Positions 19,301 through 29,381 of a stretch of DNA of 64,000 nt are shown one piece after another. The DNA lies in the NCBI GenBank assembly GCA_905221605.1, contig CAJNDS010002322.1, forward strand, positions 183,081-247,080. Reading direction: 5' to 3'. Under the pieces are notes generated by a model. That model saw only the letters and a list, made by a program, of their open reading frames with translations. It did no database searches and had not been told where the DNA came from. The DNA is from Symbiodinium natans (taxonomy: Eukaryota; Sar; Dinophyceae; Suessiales; Symbiodiniaceae). The position numbers were made by a program, and so were the translations under genes. Each line of letters starts with the position of its first letter. Position 1 is the stretch's first letter.

Positions 19301-20255
19301 GTTTAGGGTTTAGGATCTAGGGTTTAGCATTTAGGGTTTAGGATTTAGGGTTTAGGATTTAGGGTTTAGGGTTTAGGATTAGGGTTTAGGGCTAGGGTTT
19401 AGGGCGTTTAGGGCTAAGGGCTTAGGGTTCCCAAAGCCGTGTGAGTTTATGAATCCCGAACCCAAACTCCTGAGCCCTGTCATCCCCAAAACCTAACACC
19501 CTAAACCCTAAACCCGAAACCCTAAATCCTCAACCCTGAACCCTGAACCCTGAACCCTGAACCCTGAACCCTAAACCCTTTTCCCTGAACCCTGAACCCT
19601 AAACCCTAAACCCTGAACCCTGAACCCTGAACCCTAAACCCTAAACCCTAAACCTTAAACCCTATCATCCCCAACCTTTGCGCTCCTAAACCCTATGGAA
19701 CCCTGAAGCCCTGAACCCGAAGCAAGCCCTCAAGCCTAATCTGAAGCGGTTTAGGGTTTAGGGTTTAGGGTTTAGGGTCTAGGGTCTAGGGTTTAGGGTT
19801 TAGGGTTTAGGGTTCGGGGTTCGGGGTTCAGGGTTCAGGGTTTAGGAAACGCAGGCCCTAAACCTTAAAGACTTCGAGTCCACGGATCCAACGCCCGAAG
19901 CCCATGAAGGGGTGCAACTCTGGCGCGAACGTTTCGGGTGTAGGGTTTAGGGTTTATGGTTCAAGATTTAGGTTTAGGGTTTCGGCTACATCATGATGAG
20001 GCCATAGTACATGCCAAATGGAGAACAACTCAAAACCAAACCCTAAAACCCTGCAAACGCCGTGTGTGCACCTCCTAAACCCTAAACCCTAAACCCTAAA
20101 CCCTAAACCCTAAACCCTAAACCCTAAACCCTAAACCCTAAACCCTAAACCCTAAACCCTAAACCCTAAGCCCTAAGCCCTAAGCCCTAAGCCCTAAACC
20201 CGAAACCCTAAACCCTAAACCCCAAACCCCAAACCCTAAACCCTAAACCCCAAAC
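19301..20255. repeat. Alternating TTTAGGG and CCCTAAA arrays
   Basis: TTTAGGG-type 19301-19430, CCCTGAA/CCCTAAA 19495-19665, TTTAGGG 19748-19850, CCCTAAA 20070-20255 with a CCCTAAG sub-block. Unique spacers of 60-200 bp contain no clear exon. Confidence 0.85.
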
Positions 20256-20271
20256 GTCCATGTGAGCGAAG

Positions 20272-20343
20272 GAAGCCTTCCAGCGCCCCGGTGCCCAGCA
20301 AGGCCCGGCGCCTCTTGACCGAGGCCAGGGAGGGGGTTCTGGG
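20272..20343 (+). CDS. Putative exon, Gln/Gly/Pro-rich
   Basis: Acceptor GAGCGAAG after CCCTAAA/CCCCAAA; donor TCTGGG/GTAGGG. Exactly 24 codons in phase 0: EAFQRPGAQQGPAPLDRG then QGGGSG. Confidence 0.5.
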
Positions 20344-20344
20344 G

Positions 20345-20850
20345 TAGGGGTTTAGGGTTTAGGGTTTAGGGTTTAGGGTTTAGGGTTTAGGGTTTAGGGT
20401 TTAGGGTTTAGGGTTTAGGGTTTAGGGTTAGGGTTTAGGGTTTAGGGTTTAGGGTTTAGGGTTTAGGGTTTAGGGTTTAGGGTTTAGGGTTTAGGGTTTA
20501 GGGTTTAGGGTTTAGGGTTTAGGGTTTAGGGTTTAGGGTTCAGGGTTTAAGGTTTAGGGTTTAGGGTTTAGGGCTTAGGGTTTAGGGGCTTAGGGTTTAG
20601 GGGGCTTCAGGGGGAGTCGAGGGGGGGGGGGATAGGATCGGGCCAGATCCGAGATCCGAGATCCAAGATTCCAAGATTCCCTTTCAGAGTCCCCCTGAAA
20701 TCTTGAATCTTGGATGATAGGCCCAGTGAATTCAACTGTTTTTCCATTGAACTAGGCCCTAAACCCTAAACCCTAAACCCTAAACCCTAAACCCTAAACC
20801 CTAAACCCTAAACCCTAAACCCTAAACCCTAAACCCTAAACCCTAAAGTT
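20345..20850. repeat. Longest TTTAGGG array and a facing CCCTAAA array
   Basis: 20345-20610 is about 265 bp of nearly perfect TTTAGGG; 20756-20850 is CCCTAAA. The spacer has repeated GATCCGAGATCCAAGATTCC words. Together they could form a strong RNA hairpin. 20850-21330 is AT-balanced unique sequence with no gene seen. Confidence 0.9.
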
Positions 20851-21332
20851 CAATCGGCCCATCATTGTCCCATGTGTGCGCTCGTTGCTTTCCACATGTC
20901 AGCCTATCATTGCAGCCTGGGTGCATGCATTGTTTTCCATATTGCTACAACGCACCGCTATTCCTGAAGCCTCTGAAGGATTCCTTCCGCAAGGGTACAT
21001 TTCTAGTCAAAGTATTTTGGCGAATCTTCGATTGCGGCCTCTAACATATTGATGAAACATGGTTAAATGCCTGTCGCCTTCAAGTCTTTAACCAAGTATT
21101 CTCAACTGAAGATTGAAGGTTCACAGGTTTTTCTTCACAGAAGTCTTCAGTCTTCAGTCTGCAGAGGCAGATGTATGTAAACTATCCCCAATCCCTAAAC
21201 CCTAAACCCTTAACCATAAGCCCTATACAAGCGCTTTTGAAGATTTTGTAGGCAGAAGGCGCAGAGTCCCCGAAGAACGTCCTCTCACAGATCTCCAGCC
21301 TTCAATCTTCAATCTAAAAGTCTTGAACTTGG

Positions 21333-21545
21333 GATGTTCCCCCTTATACCAACAGTCCTTAATAGGGATTATGCTAACAGTCCTTAATAGGGATTATACG
21401 AACAGTCCTTACTAGGAATGATAGTGCCCCCTCCCATTTCTCAACATAATGGTCCCTTTTTGGGTGCCCTAAAATCGCCTTATAGTAAGGACCCCAAAAG
21501 GGACCGTACTTGAGCGAAGTGACCCTAAACCACATCTCTCTGAGC
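21333..21545. mobile_element. Family F1, copy 3, plus adjoining element
   Basis: GATGTTCCCCCTTATACCAA, then three tandem repeats of AACAGTCCTTAATAGGGATT-like sequence. 21430-21545 (AAGGACCCCAAAAGGGACC ... GAAGTGACCC) resembles the ends of family I. Confidence 0.65.
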
Positions 21546-21745
21546 AGAAGTGAAATTTCTGACGCAATGTCCACATGAGCTTGTCTTCCCGGATCGTTGA
21601 ATGGGGCGTCTGAGCCGTCCCCCCAAGCCTAAAACCCTGAAACCCTCTCAGCCCTAAACCCTAAATTCTAAATCTGCCTGAACCTTCACTTGGGTTAGTG
21701 CTCAGGGCAGCTCAGGTGAGCCTTGCGCTTCCCCGCACGTAGTCC

Positions 21746-21850
21746 CTAAACCCTAAACCCTGAACCCTAAACCCTAAACCCTAAACCCTAAACCCTAAAC
21801 CCTAAACCCTAAATCCCAAACCCTAAACCCCAAACCCTAAACCCCAAACT
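21746..21850. repeat. CCCTAAA/CCCCAAA array
   Basis: Clean heptamers followed by CCCCAAA variants, just upstream of the exon at 21880. Confidence 0.9.
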
Positions 21851-21879
21851 TTAAGCCCCAAACCCCTTCCACTCCTGAG

Positions 21880-21967
21880 GACCCAAGCACGGATGCCCGG
21901 TCGCCAGAGCCCCGTCCGCCTGAGCCCCAGCGGCGGAGCGACCACGAGGCTAAGGCGCCGGGGTGGG
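21880..21967 (+). CDS. Putative exon, Pro/Glu/Arg-rich
   Basis: Acceptor CCACTCCTGAG; reads DPSTDARSPEPRPPEPQRR then SDHEAKAPG and reaches a GT at 21963 or 21968 at the head of a TTTAGGG array. The SPEPRPPEP motif is typical of disordered linkers. Confidence 0.5.
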
Positions 21968-22687
21968 GTTTAGGGTTTAGGGTTTAGGGTTTAGGGTTTA
22001 GGGTTTAGGGTTTAGGGTTTAGGGTTTAGGGTTTAGGGTTTAGGGTTTAGGGTTTAGGGTTTAGGGTTTAGGGTTTAGGGTTTAGGGTTTAGGATTTAGG
22101 ATTTAGGTTTAGGGCTTATTCGTGAGCCAGATATGAAAGGAACGACATGGATATCAGGCATGCGTACGGCATCTATTTTGAAATCGAGCACGAAGATGGC
22201 AAAGTAAGGCTTAGTAGCTCAGTAGATAACTTTTAACCTTTTGGAGTGTGTACAATCCTACCAGAACTGAAAGGGTTAAATCACCTTTTTTGGGGCCAGG
22301 GTACTCATCAACTAGGAAAGACAAATGTCGACGGCGTCCACAGAAATGTCTTAGCTGAGTCAGATACAAGCAATGGTTAGTGTGGCAAAGAACCTTGTCA
22401 GAATATGAAAGAGGACCCTTACAGGGTCCTTATAGGGGGGTAGGTACTTAGGGAAACTGAGGGAAGCTTAGGGAGCCTTAAGGAGCATGAGGGAACCTTG
22501 GGTTACATGCCCCCTTCAGCCCCCCTCCCTTTTGAACCCCATGAGAGCCACGCCCTGTAACTGAAAGAAGGGACCGTGAGAAACCCTAAACCCTGAACCC
22601 TGAACCCTAAACCCTAAACCCTAAACCCTAAACCCTAAACCCTAAACCCTAAACCCTAAACCCTAAACCCTAAACCCTAAACCCTCA
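21966..22687. repeat. TTTAGGG (21966-22115) and CCCTAAA (22582-22687) around unique DNA
   Basis: The 465-bp spacer contains a degenerate GAGGGAAGCTTAGGGAGCCTT palindrome at about 22440-22510 and otherwise nothing I can assign. Confidence 0.85.
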
Positions 22688-22741
22688 AGGAGCCACAGAG
22701 ACTCACGGACTGGAGGGATTAGAGGCCGAACCTATGGTGTG

Positions 22742-22930
22742 ATTTCTCTAAGTTGCTACTAATTGCTTAAGAACCCCGAAAAAATAAAGATACTCTTCCT
22801 GATTAAGGGTAATATCGGGATTATTATTTAGTAGATTATGGTGTTTTGGGGGGGTTACCCGAATATTCAGGGTAATTACTCAAAAAGGGGACCATCATTT
22901 TTGAGTAAATGACCATTTATATCCCCACAA
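22742..22930. mobile_element. Dispersed element family E, copy 1
   Basis: TACTAATTGCTTAAGAACCC, then CCGAAAAAATAAAG and AAGGGTAATATCGGGATTAT match 31.87-31.99 kb in order. In the other copy GGGGTTCTTAAGCAAATAG closes the palindrome. Confidence 0.7.
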
Positions 22931-23501
22931 TTTGGAGGCAGAAAATGTTTCCATGGGTTTAGACCAGAGAAACTGCAACCCGACGCCCAAGTTTGACATT
23001 CTCTGAGCTTCTTTTCAGGTTTTTGACGCATCCTCTGCAACCCTAAACCCTAAACTGCCCTAAACCCCCAAATCCTGAACCCCAAACTCTAAAACCTGGG
23101 TTGGAGCCCGAACCCCTCGAAAACCGAATGATTCCCAAACCCTGCCTGTGTCAACGCCTCACGACGGGAAGCGCTGCAGCCTAAGCCCCAGCATTAGCAT
23201 GACCTGTCGATTCCATGCACTTCGGGATTGGGGGGTGTGGGGGGCTGAACCTGATTACGATCTAGAACCTGGTAATTGGGGCTCAGGGCTTGCATGTTCA
23301 GGAGCTTCATTCGGATTGAGGGCTTCAGGTGTGCGATTCGGTCTAGGCTCTACAGTGCCTCGTCCCGCACGCGGGCTGTGGTCAAAATGGATGTGCTACA
23401 TATGTGTTGGTCAGCAACTTGCCCTCTACTCGTCTAGAGTCGATCCCGAGACATCAAAAGACACACAGCATAGCATCGGCCGTGGATGTGCGAAAACTCG
23501 C

Positions 23502-23695
23502 GCCCTAAACCCTAAGCCCTAAGCCCTAAGCCCTAAGCCCTAAGCCCTAAGCCCTAAGCCCTAAGCCCTAAGCCCTAAGCCCTAAGCCCTAAGCCCGAAG
23601 CCCGAAGCCCTAAGCCCTAAGCCCTAAGCCCTAAGCCCTAAGCCCTAAGCCCTAAGCCCTAAACCCTAAGCCCTAAACCCTAAACCCGAATTGGT
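23502..23695. repeat. CCCTAAG array, about 27 units
   Basis: Long homogeneous run of the G variant with two CCCGAAG units. 23040-23500 is unique; a 124-codon frame there (23148-23522) runs into the repeat and lacks a recognisable domain. Confidence 0.95.
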
Positions 23696-23716
23696 AGAAC
23701 GGTGAGAGCTGAGCTC

Positions 23717-23834
23717 ATGAAATCGATGGCCCCATTTATTCTGACGGCCACGGCTGCCGCCTTTGCTGGACTGCTCTTTCTCAGCTTAGCCCTGCGCCTC
23801 CACCCGTGGCGTTGCTTCGGGCTACTTGGGAATC
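23717..23834 (+). CDS. SGNH/PC-esterase-like protein, exon 1 (signal anchor)
   Basis: ATG 23717 opens MKSMAPFILTATAAAFAGLL, continuing FLSLALRLHPW: a short charged N-terminus and about 22 hydrophobic residues, then basic residues, as in a signal anchor of a type II Golgi/ER membrane protein. The frame runs into TAG at 23857. A GT at 23835 leaves one carried base, which fits exactly the phase of the exon beginning at 23977 after a strong polypyrimidine tract. Confidence 0.6.
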
Positions 23835-23976
23835 GTTTTTTTGTTTTTTTGGGGTAGAAACAGCGAAAAACGTGATTCTTGCTAGGGTTTCAAGTTCAGT
23901 GTAGGTTGGGGTGCGAGGCCATCAGCAACTGAGAGTCGGGGTGACGCAAGGGCATCGGCCCCCTCCCCCCGCCCAG

Positions 23977-24757
23977 CCGAAAAAACCTCGATGGCCTGGG
24001 TCGCCGATTGGAGAGCGGCGCTGGACAAGAAGAGCTCGCCGGCTTCGTGGAGACAAGCTTCTGATGATGAGCTACGAGTGGCCTTAATGCCGCAGCAGCT
24101 TGGTGCTAAGGGTGGCAAATGCTCCTTCCACGTAAAGCATGGTTGCTTGGGGCACAGCCGCACGTTAAAGTGTGAAATGCCTGCGGACTCTCTTGGCCGC
24201 GCCTCGCGAGTCATTGCTACGGGTCAGAAAGCCCCTGCGTTGGAGTCATTGCTCGACTTGCTGCGCCTTGTGTCTCGGGCGCCGCCTTGCAGATTGCTTT
24301 TCGTGGGCGACTCGCTGATGCAGGATCTGTACATGGCGAGTGTGTTCGGTGCAATGCGCCTCGGATGGAGACGGCGTCGTTGGTGCTCCTCATTTAGTGC
24401 GAACTATCGTGAAGATGAAAACAAGTCGTTGCCATTGTGGAAGGCATGCGACACCAGCATTGAACATCAATGCATCTTTGAGGCGACTCACCCGCACATT
24501 GCACTGCACTCAAGCTGCTCCAGTCTGATGCTTTCGTTTGCGGAGAATTCTAAAGCAGCAGCAGGTGCCCGATTCAGCACCTACTCCTACGTGATTCTGA
24601 ACTGGGGGGTTCATGAGAATGACCCCAGGACCTTTGCTGAGGGGATGACCCGTCAGGTGCTTCCTGTGCTGCGGGCGACCAACATTGAGCAGCTGGTGTG
24701 GTTGGCAACTCATCCGCAACATTTCCCAGCGAAGGATGGGTCCGGACTCTACGGGGC
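23977..24757 (+). CDS. SGNH/PC-esterase-like protein, exon 2 (catalytic)
   Basis: Acceptor CCCCCCGCCCAG at 23976. The frame continues from exon 1 through MAWVADWRAALDKK (Met at 23991) for about 255 codons. It shows the block order of PC-esterase/TBL-like SGNH hydrolases: LLFVGDSLMQDLY with the nucleophile in GDS, YVILNWGVHEND, and VWLATHPQHFP ... DGSGLY supplying the H-x-x-H-type C-terminal block. Cysteines at CSFHVKHGC and CDTSIEHQC fit a secretory-lumen domain. This family adds or removes acyl groups on glycans; the substrate here is unknown. The open frame continues to 24830 only because it reads into CCCGAAAA repeats, so the true exon end lies near 24757. Confidence 0.65.
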
Positions 24758-24769
24758 GCCAAGGCCTCC

Positions 24770-24945
24770 CCCTCAACCCGAAAACCCGCAAAACCCGAAA
24801 ACCCGAAAACCCGAAAACCCTAAAATTTAAACTCTAAACCCTAAACCCCAAACCCTAAACCCTAAACCCTAAACCCTAAACCCTAAACCCTAAACCCCAA
24901 ACCCTAAACCCTAAACCATAAACCCTAAACCCTAAACCCTAAACC
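24770..24945. repeat. CCCGAAAA then CCCTAAA array
   Basis: Begins as CCCGAAAA/CCCTAAAA octamers, then CCCTAAA heptamers. It forms the intron between the esterase exons. Confidence 0.9.
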
Positions 24946-24952
24946 CCCACAG

Positions 24953-25012
24953 GAAGCGAAAAAGCTTGTCGGGGGACTGTGCGCCGATTACCAACGTGTC
25001 TGGAGCGAGGTG
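24953..25012 (+). CDS. SGNH/PC-esterase-like protein, putative exon 3
   Basis: Acceptor AACCCCCACAG after a CCCTAAA array. One frame reads KRKSLSGDCAPITNVSGARW; the C-x-P-I ... W pattern would suit the segment that follows PQHF in this family. All three frames are open, so frame and end (GT at about 25010) are uncertain. Confidence 0.35.
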
Positions 25013-25219
25013 GGGCATGTCCCAACGAGGCTTTCCCCCCCCTCCCCCTTTTGGGGTTTGGGGTTTAGGGTTTATGCCTCACTCCCCCTCCCTTCCATGG
25101 GGTTTCCGGAAGTTCGGGTACCCTTCAGGGGATCCTATTCTACTTAAAAGGGGTACCCCTATTTTGGGAAAGACACTTCCACGCCCCAAAATTCCAGGGT
25201 CAGCACTATCAGAACCTCC

Positions 25220-26220
25220 GCAACATAACTAAACCCTAAACCCTCAACCCTAAACCTTAAACCCTAGACCTAAACCCTGAACCCTGAACCCTAAAGCCTT
25301 GTAAGATCTACCCTACTTTAGAGTCTTCTGTACAGCACCGAGGCCGTGTGATCATACCCGAACAGTCCTACTGTTAACTTCCTTTTAGCTTCCTTCCTTA
25401 GGGCCCTAGTTCGTTTCCTTGTTTGACCCCCCCCCCCCTAAATAGGGTGAAGTCATGCATATGCCGCAGACGTCTTGCCCTAAACCTAAACCCTACACCC
25501 TAAACCCAAAACCCTAAACCCTAAACCCGCACAAACCCAGTCACAAAACCCTAAAACCCTAAATCTTGGAAACGCTAAGGTGGCGACATCGGGAGTTCCT
25601 TCGATGGCTAGCAAAGGTCATGCCGCAAGCAAGGCGCCACCTGCGCATCGCTGATGCGTTCGATTCTTGGTCGGGCCTTGGGACGTTTTATGTTTCCCCT
25701 TATTGGGTTTTGGGTGAGTTTAGGGTCTAGGGTTGAAGAGGATCATACGCAGGAATACTTTCACTGGGTTCTAATGGCCATCCTAGGACTATTTCGTCTT
25801 GCGGCATGACTTGCATTGCTATCCGGATTGTACTCACTTTTTGTATTCGCCCTTTGCCCAGTTTTACAACTGGGCGGCTATCGTACAGGCCTTAGTGGAT
25901 TGATCGGCGTCGTGGAATATGGCGACGCGTATGTGTCACCTTCAGCTTGCTTCAACAAGGGAAGAAAGCATTTAGGCTTGATTGCAAGCCTCTTGAAATT
26001 ATGAGGAGCTGAACAAAACATGAGGGTTTAGGGTTTAGGGTGTTGGGTTTAGGGTTTAGGCTTTTCTGGTTCAGGGCCTGGCGTCCTAGCATGTCCCACG
26101 CACGAATGCCAAGCAGTGCCGGGCAATGCGCGCCCTAAACCCTAAACCCTACAGTCACAAACAAAACCTCCAAGAGACTCCCTAAACCTACACCCTAAAC
26201 CCTAAATCTAGACCCTAAAC
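25220..26220. other. Mostly unique DNA with short degenerate heptamer patches
   Basis: CCCTAAA patches at 25220-25300, 25480-25560 and 26125-26235; TTTAGGG at 26023-26060. 25560-26000 is unique. A 62-codon frame (25816-26004) has a hydrophobic start but no family resemblance. No gene called. Confidence 0.6.
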
Positions 26221-26235
26221 CCTAAACCCTCAATC

Positions 26236-26545
26236 AAGCAAGGTGTATTCATACATCATATAAGGACCCCTTTTTCTTGTTTGAGGAAGACGCTTCAATG
26301 AAGGGGTGTTGGAGTCCGCAAGGACTTGGGGTTTCGGTGTTAATTTGAATGTGGTCCTTTTATTCAACGTCTTCAAGAGAAGATCGAATGAAATGAACGT
26401 ATCCATAAACTGATATCCCATGACTGCGTGCTTTGTATCTTGTCGGCCTTTGTTAGGGGTACCAACGGCACGTAAACGCGCGCCGACGACGCCGCGGCCA
26501 CATCGGTGTTTACAGTGTTTTCGAAGCCTTGCCTGCCACGTTTTC
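26236..26545. other. Unique sequence, no repeat arrays
   Basis: One of the few stretches free of telomere words. A 115-codon minus-strand frame covers it, but nothing in that frame is recognisable. Confidence 0.5.
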
Positions 26546-26547
26546 CA

Positions 26548-26812
26548 CCAGTCCGTGCGATTGGCTAGAGCATCCATGCCTGCACGATGATTCCGTCCGT
26601 GTTACCAGTCCGTGCGATTGGCCAGAGCATCCATGCCCGCACGATGATTCCGTCCGTGTTACCAGTCCGTGCGATCGGCCAGAGCATCCATGCCTGCGCG
26701 ATGATTCCGTCCGTGTTGCATCCATGCCCGCGAGATGATTCCGTCCGTGTTGCCAGTCCGTGCGATTGGCCAGAGCATCCATGCCCGCACGATGATTCCG
26801 TCCGCATTACGC
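26548..26812. repeat. 57-bp minisatellite
   Basis: Units start with CCAGTCCGTGCGATTGGCCA at 26548, 26605, 26662 and 26753; a 34-bp partial unit lies between the third and fourth. Overlapping frames on both strands are by-products. 26815-27340 is unique with no gene I can support. Confidence 0.9.
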
Positions 26813-27394
26813 GCAATGCGCAAGCAGAGCGTGTCTTCCCCGCAGACCATAGACATTTTCACGCCAGCGACACAGCGTCTCCGTGGAAAGCCAGGGTACG
26901 GAACAATTTTGCACGCCTTGGCCATGTATAGGAAGGAGCGAGTGCGGGCCCCGGGCCACGGACCCAAGACTTTCTCGACGTCCGTCGAGACAAGAACTGG
27001 CTGAAGCTCTAAAAAAAGACCTGTTGCCCGTGCTTCCTTGATGTCTGGACCTCGACCGCCCTCATGTCTCCCAAACCTAGGCCCCAGCGCGTTCTAGTCA
27101 ATTTTTCCTTCGATTTCGGTCCGATACACTCTCACCATCTCAGAAATACGGCCCCTGCCACGTTATTTGCCATTGTCAGATACAAAGGGGCGTCTCCGGC
27201 GCGCGTATACGCGGCGTTGGAAAGTTGTTAGTGGAATGCAAAAAAGACGTCTTTGGAGCGCTGTCGTTACAACCAATCTCACTGAATCTGCTCCAGATAT
27301 TGACTCTGATTAAAGATCGAAGTCCATGCACGAAGTTTAGGGTTTGGGGTTTGGGGTTTAGGGCTCAGGGCCGAGGGCTAGGGATCAAGGAACG

Positions 27395-27545
27395 AAAGGA
27401 GGAACCCTTATAAGGGACATTAGCAAAGAATCGGGCTTATTTAGGGGCTACGTAGGTATATACGGACTTTGTAAGGTATACACAAGGGTTAATACGATTA
27501 AGGGTACCTTCTAGGGGTACCTCCTTATAACTTGTCTCCCTTAAA
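27395..27545. mobile_element. Dispersed element family D, copy 1
   Basis: CTTATAAGGGACATTAGC ... GGGGCTACGTAGGTATATAC ... ATTAAGGGTACC ... GGGGTACCTCCTTATAA. The ends are inverted (CTTATAAGG/CCTTATAA). Other copies at 28.82, 30.52, 53.63 and 59.03 kb. Confidence 0.7.
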
Positions 27546-27673
27546 CCTAAACCCTAACCCTAAACTCTAAACCCTAAACCCTAAGGCCTTTTGCTCATTA
27601 CCAGCCTGTGCCTTCCCTTTCTGTGACCCCTCTTACCCCATGGGTTTCGCGAGGGAACCCCGGAACCCCACAG

Positions 27674-27700
27674 GTGAGCCGAAAATGAAAGGGGAACAGG
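27674..27700 (+). CDS. Putative micro-exon
   Basis: Acceptor ACCCCACAG, donor ACAGG/GTTTAGGG; reads EPKMKGEQ with two carried bases. Only 27 nt. Confidence 0.2.
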
Positions 27701-27824
27701 GTTTAGGGTTTAGGGTTTAGGGCTGCAGTTGTGATCCAACTCTTTGGTCCTGTTCTCTCCCCTTTTCAAGGAGCCATCGAACTCCTCGACCCTTATCCCA
27801 TGGAATCTGGGATGCTCCCCCCAG

Positions 27825-28045
27825 AATCAACCCTATAAAGGGCCTTGTTTAACGGGGTTATAGGGCATACAACCCTAAACCCTAAACCCTAAACCCTAAA
27901 CCCTAAACCCTAAACCCTAAACCCTAAACCCTAAACCCTAAACCCTACACCCTAAACCCTAAACCCTAAACCCTAAACCCTAAACCCTAAACCCTAAACC
28001 CTAAACCCTAAACCCTAAACCCTAATCAACCCTATAAAGGGCCTT
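27825..28045. repeat. CCCTAAA array flanked by a 22-bp direct repeat
   Basis: AATCAACCCTATAAAGGGCC (plus TT) occurs at 27825-27846 and again at 28024-28045. Between them are about 20 bp of unique sequence and 150 bp of CCCTAAA. Similarity continues weakly downstream (GTTTAACGGGGTT versus CTTAAGGGGGTT). Confidence 0.85.
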
Positions 28046-28409
28046 CTTAAGGGGGTTGGAGGATGGGATGTTCCCCCAGGGATTCTCGTACCCCCTACTA
28101 TCATCCCTGGTAAGGTCTGTTCGCACTTGGAGGTTCATGGTACTTCGTGTCCCAACCCACCAATGAACGACAGGAGGGAGAAGGGTAAACCCGAAACCTT
28201 AGCCGCTTCAACCCTGAACCCTGAACCGTAAACTCAGCACGAACCACAAGGGGGAGACGGGAAACCGTAAACCTACCATTACCCCAAACCTTGAACCCTG
28301 ATTAAACTCTAACCCCACAATGAACCGAGTGAAAATCCTGAACTCTACAGCCTATATAACCCTACCCTAACCCCTAAACCACAAACCCATCAACCACAGA
28401 CCATGAACC

Positions 28410-28613
28410 ACGGGGGGAGGGGGGGGACCATCAACCACGGAGAGGGGGGATTGCATACTATTGGGGCCGGGGAGGGGGTGGGGGGGGGGTGGGACGGGGG
28501 GTGGGGGGGGTTGGGGGGGGGGGGGGGGGTGGGGGGGGGGGCGGGGGTGGGGGGGGGGGGGTGGGGGGGGGTGGGGGGGGGGGGGGGGGTGGGTGGGGGG
28601 GGGGGGTGGGGGT

Positions 28614-28646
<33 letters not shown>

Positions 28647-28707
28647 GGGGGGGGGGGGGGGGGTGGGGGGTGGGGGGGGGGGGGGGGGGGGGAGGTGGGG
28701 GAGGGGT

Positions 28708-28751
<44 letters not shown>

Positions 28752-28816
28752 AGGGGGGGGGAGGGCGGGGGGGCGGAATGGGGGGGGGGGGGGGGAGGGC
28801 GGCGGAGGGGGGGGGC
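28410..28816. repeat. G-tract, about 400 bp with sparse T, A and C
   Basis: Over 90% G on the + strand, with scattered single T and a few A or C. Overlapping poly-Gly frames (up to 149 codons) are compositional artefacts. Flanked on the left by ACCATGAACCACGG repeats and on the right by a family D element. A smaller G-run is at 28952-28972. Confidence 0.95.
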
Positions 28817-28817
28817 T

Positions 28818-28920
28818 TCTCTAGGGGCTACTTAGGTTTTAGGACGATATAAGGTTTATATCGACATCAGACAAAAAAAATAAGATTAAGGGTCCCTCTA
28901 TAGGGGTCCCTCCTTACACC
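28818..28920. mobile_element. Family D, copy 2
   Basis: TAGGGGCTACTTAGG ... GATTAAGGGTCCCTCTATAG, abutting the G-tract. Confidence 0.65.
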
Positions 28921-28994
28921 AGGGTTTGGGGTTGAAGGCCTACGAGTTTGGTGGGGGGGGGGGGGGGGGGGGGAGAGAAGGGGAAGGGCGAAGG

Positions 28995-29360
28995 AGGGTT
29001 TAGGGTTTAGGGTTGAAGGTTTAGGGTTTAGGGTTTAGGGTTTAGGGTTTAGGGTTTAGGGTTTAGGGTTTAGGGTTTAGGGTTTAGGGTTTAGGGTTTA
29101 GGGGGGGAGGAGGCGGGTGGAGGAGGGGGGTTGGTAGGGGGCAGGTCTTTTGGATTTAGGGTCGAGTTTTGGGGGGTTTCCCAAGTATTAGGGTACCCTT
29201 CTGGCAACCTTGCAAACCTTAAGCCTTAAACCCTAAACCCTAAACCCTAAAACCTGAACCCTACACCCTACACCCTACACCCTACACCCTACACCCTGAA
29301 CCCTGAACCCTGAACCCTGAACCCTAAACCCTGAACCCTAAACCCTAAACCCGAAACCGT
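28995..29360. repeat. TTTAGGG (28995-29103) and CCCTAAA/CCCTACA/CCCTGAA (29226-29360)
   Basis: The second array has separate blocks of CCCTACA and CCCTGAA variants. The spacer shows no gene. Confidence 0.9.
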
Positions 29361-29381
29361 CATTTTGGGAAAGCCCGGCAG

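Noticed and set aside
26510-26967. Overlapping frames in the 57-bp minisatellite taken as a repeat protein or CRISPR-like array
   Set aside because: Units are contiguous without unique spacers, and frames are open on both strands because 57 is a multiple of three.
28403-28852. Three overlapping glycine-rich frames of 111-149 codons
   Set aside because: Caused by the G-tract; every frame gives poly-Gly, with no initiation context or domain.
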